A stretch of 64,000 nucleotides of DNA from Agrypnia vestita (taxonomy: Eukaryota > Arthropoda > Insecta > Trichoptera > Phryganeidae), in NCBI GenBank assembly GCA_016648135.1, contig JADDOH010002106.1, positions 178,157 to 242,156 of the forward strand, given 5' to 3'. A model generated the notes under the pieces. That model saw nothing but the letters and a program-made list of their open reading frames with translations. It had not been told where the DNA came from and did no database searches. Below, one piece after another: positions 60,389-64,000 of this stretch; the stretch's first letter is position 1; every line of letters starts with the position of its first letter. The translations under genes and the position numbers were made by a program.

Positions 60389-61344
60389 GTTAGCGCCATT
60401 AAATTAATTTGTGAACTAGGAAAAAGGTATTCCCTCTCTCCCAGTCCCTACCCATTCCCGAAAGCAAGCAAGTACTAGAGCCGCTCCACTTTTGAAAATC
60501 GAAGCCGCCACAAGACGGAAAAAACAGCTGCAATCGCAATAGAAAAAAATGTCGGAAAAGAAAGTGACCGCGTAATTTTCCGCTGTGAACTACCGCAAAT
60601 GGAATCAAAGATTTAATTCTTGACGCGAGTGTTTTGCCTTGAAATTAACGGGAAACACCTCGCCGCTAGAGGTTTAGGAGATAAAGAAGAGGCAAGAGGA
60701 AAAACAAAGAATCGAAGGAAGAAAGGTGAGTGCTTGCCTTGTTCCCAATTACCCTTCACAATATCTCCCAACCATATGGTCCTTCCACCGGATATACCCG
60801 CTTCCTAGATTCCGCTTGTATCTATCGTGATCGCCTCAAAAAAAAAAAAAACAACCGCATACGCCGACTTTGTTCAATTCAAAACATTTCGTTAAAAACG
60901 CTTATTTATCTTATAACGCTTATAAAATCACTTGGCGTAGTTACTATTATATTGATAAAATATATTCCCGTTCGTCATATATTTAACTGTGTGAATAATA
61001 AATAAATATACTACCTACAAACTCGTTTGAAAACTTAAAATTGTACACAAATTACACGCTCGGAAGCACGGAGAGCGCCGAACATTGCCGAAGGCACACG
61101 GCGCTCGGTAATTTCCGCTCGGTTGACGGAAAAACTCGAAGCACGTTTAAAATCAAACGTCGAAGTAATTTGTTATTTATTTATATTAGAAACGCGTATT
61201 ATTAATAAAAATTATCAAGATTTAAGATTTTTGAAAACTAAAGCAGGGTTGTCATAACTAATTGCAACTTTTCATATTATAAACAGTTCTACAGTTTTTA
61301 AAAAAATAATTACAATCAACACATTTCTTCAGTCAGTTTTCAAA
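60389..61344 (+). mobile_element. BEL/Pao 5' LTR and leader (boundary uncertain)
   Basis: After a TA-dinucleotide run the sequence starts TGTTAGCGCCATTAAATTAA, the kind of start BEL LTRs have. A clean CA end and a primer-binding site could not be fixed. An AATAAATAAATA run lies at about 60,997. The 3' LTR, if any, is beyond the window. Confidence 0.5.
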
Positions 61345-62715
61345 ATGGCTACGCGAAACAAAGATAATGAAATAAAAAACAGGATACGGATTTTACAAGC
61401 TAAAAAACAAAGTTTATTTTCAATGTTGCAGTCCTTATATGACTTAAGTAAACAAGTAGATGAAGAAATAAAACGAGATCTATTTCTCATACGCATACAG
61501 TCATTGGAAAATACTAGAAGAGAATACACTGAAGTAACGGACCAGTTAAATATAACGATACTAAGCTGTGATTCTACATATGAACCCGATTTCAAAGATC
61601 TCTGCGCGTTCGACGAGTTATATTGTCAGATAAAAGCGATACAAGTAGGGCTTACAAAATTAGAAAATCAAAAACCGCTAATAAATAATTACGAAAAAAT
61701 AAATAGCAAGCTTCCGGCATTAGAATTGAAAAGTTTCGATGGTAATCCAAACCAATGGGTTTTATTTTACGAAAATTTTAATTCGCTAATTCATAAGAAT
61801 CCGCATCTGTCAAACGCGGAAAAGGTACAATACCTTGTCGGAAAACTTACTGGTAAGGCTTCATTGGTATGTGCAGGTGTTCCGCCTATTGCAGCTAATT
61901 ATGAGATTCTCTGGAAATCGCTAAAAAATAAGTATCAAGATAAACGTACTCTCGCCACGTTATACCTAGAACAAATTTTAAATTTCAGGGGTAGTCAAAC
62001 TCCCTCGCAAAACGCATTAGACACGTTCTTAGAAAAATTCTATTCCGCATTTTCCGCATTGAAACAACTTCAATTAGATGATCTAGCTGACTTTACGTTT
62101 ACACATATCGCGTTATCCAAATTGGATAAAGAAACTGTAACACTTTTTGAACAAGCAAAACGCCATGAAAATATACCGACATTTGAGTCATTGATTACCT
62201 TTGTGAAGGAACAAAACCGAATATACACGCTTCGTAACGCAGGGTCTTTACAAACTAACACTTCAAATTATAATAAATCTTCTACTTCGCAAGTTAATAA
62301 AAATTATAATAAAAGGCAAAATTATTCTGCGCAATCATTCGTTGTCAATAACAGCTTTCCTAAGTGTCCTTTTTGTAAAAACGATAATCCTCATCCACTT
62401 TATAAATGCGATAAGTTTCTTCTTTTAAATTCTCATCATAGAAATGATTTCGTGAAAAATAATAATTTATGTTTTAATTGTTTGGGCTTTCATAGTGTGA
62501 AAAAATGTAAATCGCAATATAGATGCGCCATCTGCCAGCGAATGCATCACACTAAACTTCACATAGAGTCTTCGATGGCAAATACACGCTTATCGTCTAA
62601 TGATAATACGTCGCTTAACCGCGCGCAAACATCATCGCCCGCCCCACAATCACAAACGGCAAACGCAGCCGTCGCTTCCAATTTTCCACTCTCTATGCAT
62701 AGCAATGTAACGTAG
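61345..62715 (+). CDS. BEL/Pao retrotransposon gag part
   Basis: 456 residues. The N-terminal third is helical and charged. LPALELKSFDGNPNQWVLFY at about 127-146 opens the DUF1759 capsid-like region, with KVQYLVGKLTGKASL and YLEQILNF following. The zinc knuckles are CPFCKNDNPHPLYKC, CFNCLGFHSVKKC and CAICQRMHH, the three-knuckle series of BEL elements. It stops at a TAG; the protease frame continues in the same phase, whereas BEL elements usually have one gag-pol frame. The product would form the particle and bind element RNA. Confidence 0.88.
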   Translation: MATRNKDNEIKNRIRILQAKKQSLFSMLQSLYDLSKQVDEEIKRDLFLIRIQSLENTRREYTEVTDQLNITILSCDSTYEPDFKDLCAFDELYCQIKAIQVGLTKLENQKPLINNYEKINSKLPALELKSFDGNPNQWVLFYENFNSLIHKNPHLSNAEKVQYLVGKLTGKASLVCAGVPPIAANYEILWKSLKNKYQDKRTLATLYLEQILNFRGSQTPSQNALDTFLEKFYSAFSALKQLQLDDLADFTFTHIALSKLDKETVTLFEQAKRHENIPTFESLITFVKEQNRIYTLRNAGSLQTNTSNYNKSSTSQVNKNYNKRQNYSAQSFVVNNSFPKCPFCKNDNPHPLYKCDKFLLLNSHHRNDFVKNNNLCFNCLGFHSVKKCKSQYRCAICQRMHHTKLHIESSMANTRLSSNDNTSLNRAQTSSPAPQSQTANAAVASNFPLSMHSNVT

Positions 62716-63352
62716 AACCAGACGCGTCCAAGCTCTTCTAATTCGATTACTCTGTTACCTACTGCGGTAATATACGCTTTAAACGATTCCGGCAAAATAT
62801 TAAAAATCAGAGCATTGTTAGACAGTGGTTCTACAAGTCATTTTATTACAAAAAATTGTTGTGATTGCCTTAACCTGAATATTTTAAATTCTCCAGCAAC
62901 AGTCAGAGGCATAGGGAACTCTGAAAAGCCAGTATTTGGCCTCGCTGATTTGACAATCTATTCGCGCTTTGATGCACACTGCAGATTCAAAATAAACGCA
63001 CGTGTAATCAGCATAATATCGGATAAAGTTCCAAACGCTTATGTGAACATTCACAAACTACAACATTTGCACGGCCTACCCTTAGCTGACGAAAAATTCC
63101 ATACGCCCGCGGATATTGATCTTTTAATAGGCAATGAACTATTTCCTTTCTTGCTGGGGAACCAAAAGGCGATGTCATCCGACTCAAATGCAGTCGGGAT
63201 ACAAACCTCGTTCGGCTATGTCATCATGGGAAAAGCAGACTGTGTCGTGCACCCGGTTGAACGCGCTCTACACGCAATAGTTGACGAACCTTCTTTAGAA
63301 AATTTAACGCAACGCTTTTGGGAATTGAAAACGTTCCGATTAGAAAACATTT
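62716..63352 (+). pseudogene. BEL/Pao pol, protease part
   Basis: Same frame as gag. LLDSGSTSHFIT holds the aspartic protease D-S/T-G site, and DIDLLIGNELFPF belongs to the BEL protease region (DUF1758). The frame is lost at about 63,325, where the alternative frame carries on with the family's next conserved block. No separate start codon is needed. Confidence 0.8.
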
Positions 63353-64000
63353 AAGTCCTGATGACGCAGCTTGCGAACGAATATTCACCGAAACTTTCAC
63401 ACGCGATGCGACGGGACGTTATACTGTAGCATTACCATTTAAATGCGAACCAACGGAAATTGGTCGTACAGACACAATTGCTAAAATACGCTTTCTTCAA
63501 TTGGAAAAACGGTTAGATTCTATTCCTGAACTACGCAAGGATTTCAATGAAACCATTAAAGATTATATTGACAAGGGTTATATCAATGCGATTGATGACC
63601 TCGCACCCGGTCCATGCTATTATATGCCACATCATGCTGTTTATCGCCCGGAAAAATTAACTTCCCGCACGCGAATAGTCGTAAACGCTAGCTGTAAGTC
63701 AAGTTCGACTAAATCACTTAATGATCTGCTATATATTGGGTCGAATCTGCAAGTTAGCATCTTTGAGTTACTCATAAATCTTAGGCTCTTCCCGATTGCG
63801 CTCTCAGCAGACATCGAGAAGATGTATTACCAAGTTAAATTGAAACCAGAACATCACCGATTTCAGCGTATATTATTCAGATTCCATCCTAGCGACCCGA
63901 TCCAAACTTACGAGTTTAATCGCGTTTGCTTTGGGATTTCGAGTTCGCCATAACTGGCAATGCGCGTCATAAGGCAACTAGCAGCAGATGAACGCTCTCG
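63320..64000 (+). pseudogene. BEL/Pao pol, start of reverse transcriptase
   Basis: Reads RKHLSPDDAACERIFTETFT, then GRYTVALPFK, RTRIVVNASCKSSSTKSLND and FPIALSADIEKMYYQVKLKP, whose A-D-I-E-K-M holds the first catalytic Asp of BEL reverse transcriptases. A TAA follows CFGISSSP at 63,952-63,954, and the frame then continues LAMRVIRQLAADE to the window edge. With the TAG and the frameshift upstream this copy is coding-defective. Confidence 0.85.

Overview
This window looks like AT-rich nuclear DNA of an insect. The host genes are split into short exons by introns packed with transposable elements (TEs). The TE families (piggyBac, pogo/Tigger, mariner, Harbinger, hAT, Helitron, Penelope, BEL/Pao, non-LTR and tRNA-derived SINE) are those usual in insect genomes. 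The order (Lepidoptera, Hemiptera or other) cannot be fixed from the sequence alone.

Layout. 1-12.6 kb: no host gene, a mosaic of small DNA transposons and foldback elements. 12.67-32.05 kb, minus strand: glycerol kinase, eight coding exons read by eye into a product of about 512 residues, with one GC-AG intron. 18.74-20.05 kb, plus strand: an intact single-exon gene for a cGAS-like/Mab-21 nucleotidyltransferase with a predicted C-terminal membrane anchor, lying antisense inside a glycerol kinase intron. This is the most interesting gene here. 32-41.7 kb: the space between the divergent 5' ends of glycerol kinase and RPRD1, holding a Penelope fragment, a piggyBac remnant and a GC-rich long inverted repeat of about 5.25 kb with Helitron minisatellite DNA inside it. 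41.70-57.16 kb, plus strand: six coding exons of an RPRD1/CREPT-like RNA polymerase II CTD-binding protein; the last exon or exons are not seen. 57.2-64 kb: a second piggyBac copy, a decayed Penelope-like element (reverse transcriptase plus GIY-YIG) and a BEL/Pao retrotransposon running off the window.

The two housekeeping genes (glycerol phosphorylation; Pol II CTD regulation) are unrelated in function. The nested cGAS-like gene is a candidate innate-immune nucleotide-signalling sensor. Almost everything else is TE-derived, and several insertions keep clear target-site duplications (TTAA, TTA, TA, 8 bp), so the order of insertion can be worked out.

Exon boundaries were placed by reading splice signals and protein continuity by eye. 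Family names rest on recognised motifs, not on a database search.
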